Shown: positions 39,424 to 47,827 of the stretch, piece by piece | Layout: the number at the start of each line of letters is the position of its first letter | Position numbering within the stretch: position 1 is the stretch's first letter | Assembly: GCA_035353335.1 (NCBI GenBank) | Contig: DAOPZJ010000005.1 | Coordinates: 8,530-72,352, forward strand | DNA: 63,823 bases | Source: Oscillospiraceae bacterium | Lineage (GTDB): Bacteria; Bacillota; Clostridia; Oscillospirales; JAKOTC01 | Direction of reading: 5' to 3' | The notes under the pieces: generated by a model | Databases searched by the model: none | What the model saw: the letters and a program-made list of their open reading frames with translations, nothing else | What the model was told of the DNA's origin: nothing | Program-made: the position numbers and the translations under genes

Positions 39424-39795
39424 TCATTTCAGAGCGTCTTCGATCGTATATTCGACGACCGGACGATGATTGACGAGATGCTCCGTGACGACTCTGGCGA
39501 CCTTGTCCGCATCCATCTTCACATAGGTGACTTTTTCTTTATTGGGCTCATAGACCTCGACGATCGGCTCAAGGCGGCAGACGCCGATGCAGCCGGTTTG
39601 GGTCACGGAGATGTTCTTGAGACCGCGTTTGTTGATTTCGTCGATAAAAGCGGCGAGAACGGGTCTTGCCCCGGCTGCGATGCCGCAGGTTGCCATGCCG
39701 ACGACGACGCGGATATTGTCATCGCTCTCCTCGCGAAGTTCGATGGTTTTTCTGGTTTTTTCGCGGATTGCCGCAAGTTCAGCCAAAGTTTTCAT
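39424..39795 (-). CDS. [2Fe-2S] ferredoxin-like hydrogenase subunit (HndB-like)
   Basis: 123-aa thioredoxin-fold [2Fe-2S] protein with four Cys in the pattern GMATCGIAAGA... and QTGCIGVCRLEP. Found between the hydC and hydB homologues in many clostridial hydrogenase operons, where it probably passes electrons within the complex. Start at ATG 39795 with GGAGGTCATC. The start overlaps the end of the HATPase gene by 4 bp, indicating coupled translation. Confidence 0.88.
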   Translation of the reverse strand: MKTLAELAAIREKTRKTIELREESDDNIRVVVGMATCGIAAGARPVLAAFIDEINKRGLKNISVTQTGCIGVCRLEPIVEVYEPNKEKVTYVKMDADKVARVVTEHLVNHRPVVEYTIEDALK

Positions 39796-40346
39796 ATCTG
39801 ATGACCTCCGTACAAATTTTGAAGCTGTTCGCTGATATATTGTGCGACCCATTCGGCGATTTCGGGTTCCCCAAAATCGACGTCGCCGATCTGCCGAATG
39901 ATCTCGCGGGAAGAAAAGGTGAAGCTGTTTTGATTGAAACGGTGCTCATAACTCCAGTCGATACCGGATCTTGAACCGAGCAGCGCGGTGACAGTGGAAG
40001 GCATATCGCCGAGCGGCATCCTGTCGATGTTGTCATAGATAAAATCCGCTGTTACCGTGGTTCCTGCTCCGGGTTCGGAGGTGATTTTGAAACTGCCGCC
40101 CGCCATCTCGGCCGCCTGTTTGAATAACGGGATTCCGAGGCCCACCTTTCGGGTGGTGCGGGTCGTGGTGAACGGGTCCGTGACACGGGCCAGAAACGCT
40201 TTTTCCATTCCCCGTCCGTTATCGGTGATCGATATGCGCAGCGTATTTTTAACGGGCTGCTCGTCGACAAGGATTTCAATCCGGGTCGCGCCGGCCGTGA
40301 CGGAATTCTGCGCGATATCGAGAATATGGAGCGAGAGTTCTTTCAT
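39792..40346 (-). CDS. HATPase_c-domain protein of the hydrogenase operon
   Basis: 184 aa with a histidine-kinase-type ATP-binding fold: N-box LDIAQNSVTAGA, G1 DNGRGM, G2 KVGLGIPL and GAGTTVTADF. It lacks a dimerisation/phosphoacceptor His domain and any sensor or membrane part, so it is not a full kinase by itself. The last 50 residues are unassigned. It overlaps both neighbours (1-4 bp) within hydC-HATPase-ferredoxin, a conserved arrangement, suggesting a role in sensing or regulating hydrogenase. Biochemical role unknown. Confidence 0.8.
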   Translation of the reverse strand: MKELSLHILDIAQNSVTAGATRIEILVDEQPVKNTLRISITDNGRGMEKAFLARVTDPFTTTRTTRKVGLGIPLFKQAAEMAGGSFKITSEPGAGTTVTADFIYDNIDRMPLGDMPSTVTALLGSRSGIDWSYEHRFNQNSFTFSSREIIRQIGDVDFGEPEIAEWVAQYISEQLQNLYGGHQI

Positions 40347-40840
40347 TACCTGTATTTATTGAGAATGCCCTTGATGTCTTTCGGAACCAGCTTGCCGTAG
40401 ACCTCATTATTGATCATCATGACCGGTGCCAAACCGCAGGCGCCGAGGCAGCGGGTCGCCTCGAAGGAAAACTTCCCGTCGGCAGTTTCCTGGCCGCATT
40501 TGATGCCGAGTTCTTTTTCGATTTCTTCGATTACGAGTTTGCAGCCCTTGACGTAACAAGCGGTGCCGAGGCAGACTGAAATCTGGGTCTGCGCTCTCGG
40601 CGAGAGCAGAAATTGGGCATAAAATGTGGCGATTCCGTAGACCTCGGAAAGGGACGCGCCCATTCCCTCGGCAACGATCTCCTGAACTTCGATCGGGAGA
40701 TAACCGTAGATCTCCTGCGCCCGCTGGAGAACGGACATGGTACCCTCGCCGTGCGTTTTTGCCTCGGCGATGCCGTCACGCAGCCGCTTTTCCTGTTCGG
40801 CGGTGCCTTTGAACGGCAGCGTTGTGGGTGTCTTCCTCAT
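40346..40840 (-). CDS. hydC: Hydrogenase subunit HydC (HndA, NuoE-like)
   Basis: 164-aa thioredoxin-like [2Fe-2S] subunit with the NuoE Cys pattern CLGTACYVKG ... CLGACGLAPVM and the helical front part (YGYLPIEVQEIVAEGM). Completes the HydABC complex that connects NADH oxidation with H2 formation. The ORF ends exactly where the HATPase gene begins. Confidence 0.95.
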   Translation of the reverse strand: MRKTPTTLPFKGTAEQEKRLRDGIAEAKTHGEGTMSVLQRAQEIYGYLPIEVQEIVAEGMGASLSEVYGIATFYAQFLLSPRAQTQISVCLGTACYVKGCKLVIEEIEKELGIKCGQETADGKFSFEATRCLGACGLAPVMMINNEVYGKLVPKDIKGILNKYR

Positions 40841-40935
40841 AACTAAGTTTGCCTCCTCGAATATTGAGAATTAAAATTTGCAATTTGCATATCGGATGCC
40901 GCGATGAGCGGCTTAACCGAGTCCATGTAACAGCG

Positions 40936-41661
40936 TTATATCCCGGTGGTGACCAACCGTTGAATCAACTGTTTTTTACTTGAAAAAACGGCATCGGTTG
41001 TGCCGTTTGCGGACCCGATATCCTCTAAGTAATGAGCATCGGAGTCCAACAAAACATTATAACGCATAAGTCGATTTTTTTCAAGGAATTCAGCTTTTTT
41101 TGGACTGAAAAGTTTTTTGGAGAGCTCAATGGTCTGAAAATCCATGTCCGGTGATAAAAAACCGAGGTTCGAAATGATCGAATTGCTTTCACGGTCGATA
41201 TGCGCCGGGATTGCCGCCCCGTTGTGTTTTCTGACGAGCGCCGGAACGCTGTCGATCGGAATGGAAGCGGCGGTGACAAGCAGCTTCGGTTCGAACCCGA
41301 TGAGTTCATCGTTTTCATCCCGCAATACCTGCCGCCCGTAGATATCGGGGCGGTTTTCGATGGGAGAACGCGCGGCCCTGACGATTTTTTCAAACGCGAG
41401 AGCGTCATTTAAATCGGCAAAAAGGCAGAGCACATGGATTTCTTCGGCGGTCTCCAGTTCCATACCCGGCAGGACCATCATATTCGGACAATTTTTTGCC
41501 GCGGCTTTGAGCACCGCTTCGCAGTTTCCGCAGGAGTTGTGGTCACACAGCGCGATCACATCCAAACCGCACAGCGCCGCCATGTTGACGATGTTGTTCG
41601 GGGTCATCTCCTCGTCGCCGCAGGGCGAGAGGCAGGAGTGGATGTGAAGATCGTAGTTCAT
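40936..41661 (-). CDS. PHP-domain phosphoesterase-like protein
   Basis: 241 aa with the PHP metal-binding motifs DLHIHSCLSPCGDEEMTP, ALCDHNSCGN and PAHIDRES, plus DSDAHYLEDIG. Fits a metal-dependent phosphoesterase (histidinol-phosphatase/TrpH-like superfamily). Recurrent partner of DRTGG and sensory-hydrogenase genes in Clostridia; here its start overlaps the DRTGG gene stop by 4 bp. The substrate is unknown. Confidence 0.85.
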   Translation of the reverse strand: MNYDLHIHSCLSPCGDEEMTPNNIVNMAALCGLDVIALCDHNSCGNCEAVLKAAAKNCPNMMVLPGMELETAEEIHVLCLFADLNDALAFEKIVRAARSPIENRPDIYGRQVLRDENDELIGFEPKLLVTAASIPIDSVPALVRKHNGAAIPAHIDRESNSIISNLGFLSPDMDFQTIELSKKLFSPKKAEFLEKNRLMRYNVLLDSDAHYLEDIGSANGTTDAVFSSKKQLIQRLVTTGI

Positions 41662-41987
41662 TCTTTCAGCAGTTCATAGGTCGCGGCCGCCGTTTCATAG
41701 GCGGATCTGTCGGTTCTGAAAATCGGGAGCTCCAGCTTTTCCGCGCGTTCCGCGAGTTCCGGGTCGGGTTTGACGCCTTCGCATAATACCACACAGGCGA
41801 CTTCGGTCATCGAGGCGACTGCCGCGACGTTCACGTTGGACATGATGGTCAGCCAGACCTGGCCGGCGCTTGCCCGGCCCATGACCCAGCTGAGTAAATC
41901 GCCGATATAGCAGCCGGTGATCGCGCGGTCTTTGCCGGTGCTGACGGTCTCGAGGTTCAGCGTTTTGGCATAAGCGTCAGTCGTCAT
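41658..41987 (-). CDS. DRTGG-domain protein
   Basis: 109-aa single-domain protein of the DRTGG fold (GCYIGDLLSWVMGRA, VWLTIMSNVNVAAVASM, VACVVLCEG), related to the N-terminal part of HPr kinase and to CBS-linked nucleotide-binding domains. It starts within the 3' end of the sensory-hydrogenase-like gene (11-bp overlap). Probably a ligand-sensing module of the same circuit. Confidence 0.8.
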   Translation of the reverse strand: MTTDAYAKTLNLETVSTGKDRAITGCYIGDLLSWVMGRASAGQVWLTIMSNVNVAAVASMTEVACVVLCEGVKPDPELAERAEKLELPIFRTDRSAYETAAATYELLKE

Positions 41988-43311
41988 CGCGGCTCAGCTC
42001 CTCATAGGATTTTTCGGTGTCATAATAGAGCGCAAGCTGTTCCGGCGTGAGGTTTTTGCGGATATGGCGCAGCTTTTCGCGCATCAGGTAGACGCACAGG
42101 CTCAGCGAGGACTTTCCGCGCACCACGTCTTCCGCCAGCGCCGCGCAGGTCGGCGCGCCGCAGGCTCCGCAGTCGAGTCCCGGAAGCAGCTCGGTCAGCC
42201 GTTCAATTTCGAGCATCATCTTCATGGCCTCGTCGAGGTTGTCGCTGAGTTTGACGCTCGGTTTCGCCTTGTGTTTTCCGGCGGCAGGTGAGAGTGGGGA
42301 AGGCAAGTCGCCGCTCTTGTTCTGAGAGACCGGCATATACCGCCGAAGGGACTTCAGCCGGGATTTGGCGATGAACGGATTCTCGACGGTCAGACAACCG
42401 CCCACGCAGCCCGAGGTGCAGGCGTTCAGCTCAATGAAATCGACGCCGGTGAGCTTGTCGTCCTCGATTTGTTCGAGTATCTTGATCGCGTTTTCAATGC
42501 CGTCCGCGGCGAGATATTTGTCGGTCAGAAGACCTCCGGCCTCACCGCCGCTGATAGCCCAGGAGACGCCCAGAATCCCGCTTTTTTGAAGCGGAGCCGG
42601 ATCTTGGATATGGTTCATCGCGCTGACGAGCCTGATATAGATCTCGCTCATCGAAAACGCGCCGTTGATGAGCTGCTCGTTGGTATTCGGATGTAAGATC
42701 GCCTCGGTTACTTTAGCCGGGCAGGGTGAGATGAAAAATACGCCGATCTCCTCCTGCGAAAGCCCCGTCTTCTCGGCGGCCTGTTTGCGCGCCATCATCG
42801 CGGCCAGTTCGACCGGTGCGATGAAAGGCAGGATATTATCGCATAAGTGGTGGAAACGGGTCTCGATCAATCGCACGATTGCCGGGCAGGCGCCGGAAAT
42901 GACCGGTTTTTTGATGTCCGGCTGCGCCATGTAAGTGCGGGTGAAATCGGAGATGATCTCGGCGGCGGCGCTGACTTCGAACACCGCGTCAAAGCCCATC
43001 GCGAGTAAACCGGACAATACGAAATCCACGTCTTCGAGGTGGTTGAACTGACAATAGAGCGAGGGCGGGGGCAGGGCGATTTTATATTTGTATTTGGAGT
43101 TTTTCAGTTCGGTGAGCGGCGTGCAGATAGCCTTTTTGGCGTGATTCGGGCAGACCCGGATACATTCGCCGCAGTCGATGCACAAATCCTCCAAAATTTT
43201 GGCCTTGCCGTCGCGGATGCGGATGGCCTGGGTCGGGCAGCGCTTGATGCAGGTGCTGCAGCCCTTGCATTTGTCTTTGTTTAATTGAACGGAATGAAAA
43301 ATTTCCGCCAT
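41977..43311 (-). CDS. Sensory [FeFe]-hydrogenase-like protein (HydS/group C-D type)
   Basis: 444 aa: N-terminal two-cluster ferredoxin (CKGCSTCIKRCPTQAI, CIDCGECIRVCPNHA), an H-cluster-like domain (about 75-330) and a C-terminal Fe-S motif (DCGACGAPTC) as in RnfB-type proteins. The H-cluster motifs are altered: L1 is SGACPAI instead of TSCCPxW, L2 SPCPAKVTE instead of MPCxxKxxE, L3 ACTSGCVGGC. There is no PAS domain. Sensory [FeFe]-hydrogenases have such changes, so this is likely an H2 or redox sensor rather than the main enzyme. It is flanked by DRTGG, PHP and anti-sigma-type HATPase genes. Confidence 0.82.
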   Translation of the reverse strand: MAEIFHSVQLNKDKCKGCSTCIKRCPTQAIRIRDGKAKILEDLCIDCGECIRVCPNHAKKAICTPLTELKNSKYKYKIALPPPSLYCQFNHLEDVDFVLSGLLAMGFDAVFEVSAAAEIISDFTRTYMAQPDIKKPVISGACPAIVRLIETRFHHLCDNILPFIAPVELAAMMARKQAAEKTGLSQEEIGVFFISPCPAKVTEAILHPNTNEQLINGAFSMSEIYIRLVSAMNHIQDPAPLQKSGILGVSWAISGGEAGGLLTDKYLAADGIENAIKILEQIEDDKLTGVDFIELNACTSGCVGGCLTVENPFIAKSRLKSLRRYMPVSQNKSGDLPSPLSPAAGKHKAKPSVKLSDNLDEAMKMMLEIERLTELLPGLDCGACGAPTCAALAEDVVRGKSSLSLCVYLMREKLRHIRKNLTPEQLALYYDTEKSYEELSRDDD

Positions 43312-43331
43312 GCTGCCGCACCTTCTTTCCT

Positions 43332-43754
43332 TTAAAAATTCACGGTCATAATAACCTTGGTACCGACGCCGACTTGAGAGGTGATCTCAAAGGTGTCGGA
43401 GTATTTTTTCATATTGGGCAGTCCCATGCCCGCGCCGAAACCGAGGTTGCGCACCTCTTCGGGCGCGGTCGACCAGCCCTCCTGCATCGCAAGTCCGATG
43501 TCGGGGATACCCGGACCGTGGTCAACCAGTTTTATAGTGACAGAGTGTTCGCCGATTTCGACATCCGCAGCACCTCCGTCGGCGTGGATGACCATATTGA
43601 TTTCGCCCTCGTACATGGCGATTGAAACCCGCCGGACGGCATCCGGAGGAATCCCGATCTTTTTCAATATGCGCTTGGTATCGCTGGAAGCCGCGCCTGC
43701 CGTCGTAAAATCGGAGCCGTCGACGTCATAATGCAATTTGATGTTTTCCGCCAA
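43332..43754 (-). CDS. Anti-sigma factor/RsbW-like HATPase
   Basis: 140-aa GHKL-type ATPase similar to RsbW/SpoIIAB: RVSIAMYEGEINMVIHA (N-box), VDHGPGIPDIGLA (G1) and GFGAGMGLPNMKKYSD (G2). Such proteins bind or phosphorylate partner proteins. In this operon it probably relays the state of the sensory hydrogenase; no partner sigma or anti-anti-sigma gene is visible. Confidence 0.85.
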   Translation of the reverse strand: MAENIKLHYDVDGSDFTTAGAASSDTKRILKKIGIPPDAVRRVSIAMYEGEINMVIHADGGAADVEIGEHSVTIKLVDHGPGIPDIGLAMQEGWSTAPEEVRNLGFGAGMGLPNMKKYSDTFEITSQVGVGTKVIMTVNF

Positions 43755-43783
43755 AGCTATGACCGCCCTTCTGGGGTGTGTCT

Positions 43784-44143
43784 TTATTTTTGGGAGCAGG
43801 GCTCGCCGCCGCGAAGGCCGTTCATGTACAAAATACCGCAGGCCTGATACATACGCTCTTTGGTTTTGAGAACAATGATGCCGGATTCGCGCGCCAGACC
43901 GAGCAGGTTCTCATCCGGCTGTTTTCCGCGCACAAAGACGATGCAGCGCATATCCATCATCTCGGCGGTGCGCACGACCTGGGGATTGACAAGACCGGTC
44001 AGCAGCACCGATTGTTCTTTGACAAAAGCAAGTACATCGCTCATCATATCCGCGCCGCAGGCGGAGTGGACCTCGCGGCCGAGGTCGCCGCAGTCGACAC
44101 AGATCTCACAGTTGAGCAATTTTACAATTTCTGAAACTTTCAT
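43784..44143 (-). CDS. DRTGG-domain protein
   Basis: 119 aa, a second DRTGG-type protein (KVSEIVKLLNCEICVDCG, HSACGADMMSDVLAFV, VLLTGLVNPQVVRTAEMMDM) with a Cys pair near the N-terminus. First gene of the ten-gene hydrogenase operon. Start at ATG 44143 with GGAGGGTTATC; the longer frame reads into the promoter. Confidence 0.8.
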   Translation of the reverse strand: MKVSEIVKLLNCEICVDCGDLGREVHSACGADMMSDVLAFVKEQSVLLTGLVNPQVVRTAEMMDMRCIVFVRGKQPDENLLGLARESGIIVLKTKERMYQACGILYMNGLRGGEPCSQK

Positions 44144-44201
44144 TGATAACCCTCCAAGCAGGCAAACGAGCGGATCAAAAAAATACCGGATCCACGTTCT
44201 C

Positions 44202-44230
44202 ATTATATCAGATTGTTTATAATAAGTCAA
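44202..44230 (-). promoter_or_regulatory. Promoter of the hydrogenase operon
   Basis: Minus strand TTGACT (complement of 44225-44230), 17 bp, TATAAT (complement of 44202-44207), about 60 bp before the first gene. Confidence 0.75.
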
Positions 44231-44248
44231 ACAATATCGATATAAAAA

Positions 44249-44300
44249 GAATGAATAGAATGCTGGAAAACGAATGAATAATTATAAAATTCGAATGATA
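44249..44300. promoter_or_regulatory. Phased direct repeats between divergent promoters
   Basis: GAATGAATA at 44249-44257 and 44272-44280 and GAATGATA at 44293-44300, spaced 23 and 21 bp (about two helical turns), lie between the hydrogenase and RHH-gene promoters. Tandem direct repeats are usual operators for ribbon-helix-helix regulators. Confidence 0.5.
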
Positions 44301-44315
44301 TATTATATAAATGTA

Positions 44316-44344
44316 TTGACAAGTGTTTAATAATGGTATATAAT
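44316..44344 (+). promoter_or_regulatory. Consensus promoter of the RHH-regulator/clpB unit
   Basis: TTGACA (44316-44321), 17 bp, TATAAT (44339-44344): a perfect sigmaA consensus. Confidence 0.85.
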
Positions 44345-44379
44345 TTATTCATACCTGAGATTTGGAGGTATAGAGTTCT

Positions 44380-45054
44380 ATGAAAAAGACCCTTTACAGT
44401 TTAATGCTCTCGGACGACGTCGTGCAGGAAGTCGATCTGATGGCGCACCGGACCGGAACCAATCGTTCCAATCTTGTCAATCAGATTTTGGCCGATTATT
44501 TTTCCGTAACCACTTCGGAGCGCCGGATCAGCGATATTTTCCGCGCGATTGAGCAGCTCATGACGCCGATGCCGGAGTTGGTGCCGTTTTTCGCGCCGAA
44601 CGCGCTCACAATGTCGCTGAAATCTTCTTTATCATATAAATACCGGCCGACCATCAAATACGAAGTCGCGATGTATCGTTCGGATGAGGACGCTTTGGGC
44701 GATCTCTCGGTGATTTTCCGGACCCAGTCCCCGGCGCTGATCGACGCGGTGACCGAATTCTTTCGGCTCTGGAAAACCATCGAAGATCAGAATCTGCCGG
44801 TTCCCGTGGACTGCGCGCTTTATGACGGGCGATTTGTCAGAGCGATCGGCGTGCCGGAGGGCAGGGATTGTCCCCGCCGCGCGGATTATCCCCGCCGCGC
44901 GGATTGTTCCTGCGACGACATCGCCGGAGCGCTCTCGGACTATATCAAGCTGCTGGACCGGCTCCTGAAGGGCTATCTCACCGGCTCACTGAATGAAGCG
45001 GATGTGGAACGGGAATACCGGGAAGACCTCGCCAAGAGAGAATTTATGATTTAA
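44380..45054 (+). CDS. Ribbon-helix-helix domain protein, putative regulator
   Basis: 224 aa. The first 45 residues look like a CopG/Arc-type RHH domain (YSLMLSDDVVQEVDLMAHRTG, NRSNLVNQILADYF). The rest is an unrecognised domain that ends in a charged helix. About residues 163-178 are encoded by an 18-bp tandem repeat (RDCPRR ADYPRR ADCSCD) that resembles the intergenic repeat at 20267, apparently a repeat inserted in frame. It is 42 bp upstream of clpB on the same strand and divergent from the hydrogenase operon, so it could regulate either. Confidence 0.65.
   Translation: MKKTLYSLMLSDDVVQEVDLMAHRTGTNRSNLVNQILADYFSVTTSERRISDIFRAIEQLMTPMPELVPFFAPNALTMSLKSSLSYKYRPTIKYEVAMYRSDEDALGDLSVIFRTQSPALIDAVTEFFRLWKTIEDQNLPVPVDCALYDGRFVRAIGVPEGRDCPRRADYPRRADCSCDDIAGALSDYIKLLDRLLKGYLTGSLNEADVEREYREDLAKREFMI
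44863..44912 (+). repeat. 18-bp tandem repeat inside the RHH gene
   Basis: GGATTGTCCCCGCCGCGC (44865-44882), GGATTATCCCCGCCGCGC (44883-44900), then a degenerate third copy. In frame (six codons per unit). 17 of 18 nt of ATTGTCCCCGCCGCGCGG match the intergenic repeat at 20267-20284. Confidence 0.75.
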
Positions 45055-45096
45055 ACTAAAAAACAAAAGGATTCCTGAAAGCAGGGAGGCATCAAT

Positions 45097-47688
45097 ATGA
45101 ACACCAATCAATATACACAAAAGACCATTGAGACCATCAACGCGGCACAGGGCATGGCACAGGAAAACGGCAATCCGTACCTGATGCCCGAGCATCTGTT
45201 GTACGCTTTAGTCGATCAGGACGGCGGGCTGATTTCGTCGCTGTTTACAAAGATGGGCGTCGACTGCGACGCGCTTCTCGGCGAACTCGACACGATGATC
45301 GGCGCGCTGCCCAAGGTCTCGGGCGGCAGCGGGGAAGTGTACGCCTCCGCCGAAACCGGAAAAGTACTTCGGTTTGCCGAGAAGGTCGCCGAGAAGATGA
45401 ACGACGAATACGTCTCGGTCGAGCATCTGGCGCTCGGCCTTCTCTCCGAGGGCACACCGCAGATCAAAAAGCTGTTTTCGCAGCACAACGTCACAAAAGA
45501 GCGTTTCTCCGAAGAACTCTCGAAAGTCAAGACCGCGCCGGTGACCTCGGACAACCCCGAGAGCACTTATGAAGCGCTGAAAAAATACGGCATTGATCTG
45601 GTCGAACGGGCCAGAAAGCAGGAGCTCGATCCGGTCATCGGGCGTGACCCCGAGATCAGAAACGTCATCCGGATACTGTCGCGCAAGACCAAAAACAATC
45701 CGGTGCTCATCGGCGAACCGGGCGTCGGCAAGACCGCCATCGCCGAGGGGCTTGCGCAGCGCATCGTGCGCGGCGACGTCCCCGAGGGCCTTAAAGAAAA
45801 AACCATCTTTGCGCTCGATATGGGTGCTCTGATCGCGGGCGCGAAATACCGGGGTGAATTCGAAGAACGGCTCAAAGCGGTGCTGAACGAGGTCAAACAA
45901 GCCGAGGGCAGGATCATCATGTTCATCGACGAGCTGCATACCATCGTCGGTGCCGGGAAAACCGAGGGCAGCATGGATGCGGGCAACCTGCTCAAACCGA
46001 TGCTTGCGCGCGGAGAGCTGCACTGCATCGGTGCGACGACCCTCGACGAATACCGCAAATACATCGAAAAAGACGCGGCATTGGAGCGGCGTTTTCAGCC
46101 GGTCACGGTCGACGAGCCGACGGTTGAGGACACGGTCTCGATTCTGCGCGGCTTGAAAGAACGCTACGAAATCTACCACGGCGTCCGTATTCACGATAAC
46201 GCGCTGGTTGCAGCCGCAACCCTCTCACACCGCTATATCACCGACCGCTTTCTGCCCGATAAGGCCATCGACCTCGTCGACGAGGCCTGTGCTTTGATCC
46301 GTACCGAGATTGACTCAATGCCGTCCGAACTGGACGACCTGCGCCGCCGCATCATGCAGCTGGAGATTGAGGAGATGGCGCTGAAAAAGGAAGACGACCA
46401 ACTTTCGCGCGACCGGCTTTCCAAACTGACCGCCGAACTGGCCGAACAAAAAGACCAGTTTAATGCTATGAAAGCACGCTGGGAGTCCGAAAAGCACAGC
46501 GTCGATCGGGTCAAGGACATCAAAGTAAAGATCGAGCAAATGCACGGCGACATCGAGCAGGCGCAGGTCAATCTCGAATACGAAAAAGCCGCAAAGCTCA
46601 AATACTCCGATCTGCCCGCGCTCGAAAAACAGCTTGAACAAGCCGTTGCCGACAGCGAAAAGCGCTCCGGCGGCAATGAACTCGTGCACGATACCGTCAC
46701 CGAGGAGGAGATCGCCGGAATCGTCGCCAAGTGGACCGGAATTCCGGTCACAAGGCTCATGGAAGGCGAGCGCGAAAAGCTGCTGCACCTCGATGAGATC
46801 ATACACAAGCGTGTGATCGGACAGGACGAAGCCGTCAAACTCGTCACCGAGGCGATTCTGCGTTCGCGCGCGGGCATCGCCGACCCGAACCGCCCGATCG
46901 GCAGCTTTTTGTTTCTCGGGCCGACCGGCGTCGGCAAAACCGAACTCGCCAAATCGTTAGCCGAATGTCTGTTCGACGACGAACACAACCTCGTGCGCAT
47001 CGATATGACCGAATACATGGAAAAATTCTCAGTCTCGCGCCTCATCGGCGCGCCTCCCGGTTATGTCGGTTACGACGAAGGCGGACAGCTGACCGAAGCC
47101 GTGCGCCGCAAACCCTACAGCGTCATACTGTTTGACGAGGTCGAAAAGGCTCATCCCGATGTTTTCAACATCCTGCTGCAAATCCTCGACGACGGCAGAA
47201 TCACCGACAGCCAGGGCCGCACGGTCGATTTCAAGAACACCATCATCATCCTGACCTCGAATCTGGGCAGCCAGTATCTGCTCGAGGGCATCACGCCCGA
47301 AGGTGAGATCACCAAAGAGGCGCAGGCGGCAGTCATGAACGAGGTCAAAAACGCTTTCAGACCGGAATTTTTGAATCGTTTGGACGAGATCATCCTGTTC
47401 AAGCCGCTGACAAAAGCCAACCTGACCGGCATCATCGACATCCTGACCGAGGGCTTGAAAAAACGCCTTGCCGACAAGACGCTCGGACTCGAGATCACCG
47501 ACGCAGCCAAGAACCTGATCATCGACAAAGGTTTCGACCCTTACTACGGCGCAAGGCCGCTTAAACGGTATCTGCAGAGCGCAGCCGAGACGCTGATCGC
47601 AAAGGAGATCCTGCGCGGCGACATCTCCGCCGGCAGCACGCTTTTGCTCGGCGCAAAAGACGGCGAACTGGTCTGCGCAAAGAAATAA
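45097..47688 (+). CDS. clpB: ATP-dependent disaggregase ClpB
   Basis: 863-aa AAA+ chaperone that pulls proteins out of aggregates with DnaK. N-domain with two Clp_N repeats (about 1-145), NBD1 (Walker A GEPGVGKTAIAEGL, Walker B IIMFIDELHTIVGAG), a middle coiled coil (about 400-530) typical of ClpB, and NBD2 (GPTGVGKTELAKSL, VILFDEVEKAHPD, sensor GARPLKRYLQ). Full length. No CIRCE element was found upstream; transcription probably comes from the promoter at 44316. Confidence 0.98.
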   Translation: MNTNQYTQKTIETINAAQGMAQENGNPYLMPEHLLYALVDQDGGLISSLFTKMGVDCDALLGELDTMIGALPKVSGGSGEVYASAETGKVLRFAEKVAEKMNDEYVSVEHLALGLLSEGTPQIKKLFSQHNVTKERFSEELSKVKTAPVTSDNPESTYEALKKYGIDLVERARKQELDPVIGRDPEIRNVIRILSRKTKNNPVLIGEPGVGKTAIAEGLAQRIVRGDVPEGLKEKTIFALDMGALIAGAKYRGEFEERLKAVLNEVKQAEGRIIMFIDELHTIVGAGKTEGSMDAGNLLKPMLARGELHCIGATTLDEYRKYIEKDAALERRFQPVTVDEPTVEDTVSILRGLKERYEIYHGVRIHDNALVAAATLSHRYITDRFLPDKAIDLVDEACALIRTEIDSMPSELDDLRRRIMQLEIEEMALKKEDDQLSRDRLSKLTAELAEQKDQFNAMKARWESEKHSVDRVKDIKVKIEQMHGDIEQAQVNLEYEKAAKLKYSDLPALEKQLEQAVADSEKRSGGNELVHDTVTEEEIAGIVAKWTGIPVTRLMEGEREKLLHLDEIIHKRVIGQDEAVKLVTEAILRSRAGIADPNRPIGSFLFLGPTGVGKTELAKSLAECLFDDEHNLVRIDMTEYMEKFSVSRLIGAPPGYVGYDEGGQLTEAVRRKPYSVILFDEVEKAHPDVFNILLQILDDGRITDSQGRTVDFKNTIIILTSNLGSQYLLEGITPEGEITKEAQAAVMNEVKNAFRPEFLNRLDEIILFKPLTKANLTGIIDILTEGLKKRLADKTLGLEITDAAKNLIIDKGFDPYYGARPLKRYLQSAAETLIAKEILRGDISAGSTLLLGAKDGELVCAKK

Positions 47689-47692
47689 TGCA

Positions 47693-47735
47693 ATAAAACG
47701 AGTCCGCGGCTTTTACCCAGGACTCGTTTTATTTA
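47693..47735 (+). terminator. Terminator after clpB
   Basis: AAAACGAGTC pairs with GACTCGTTTT and is followed by ATTT. Confidence 0.85.
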
Positions 47736-47764
47736 CCGTTTCTTAAAATATTTTATTCCTATTA

Positions 47765-47794
47765 TTGACAAAGCCGGGGTTTCCTATATATAAT
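47765..47794 (+). promoter_or_regulatory. Promoter of the zinc-ribbon membrane protein gene
   Basis: TTGACA (47765-47770), 18 bp, TATAAT (47789-47794). Confidence 0.7.
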
Positions 47795-47827
47795 AATAGT
47801 TGAATAAAGCTGCGGAGGAGGATATTT

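Noticed and set aside
45055..45096. CIRCE (HrcA) operator before clpB
   Set aside because: No TTAGCACTC-N9-GAGTGCTAA palindrome is present in the gap or upstream of the RHH gene.
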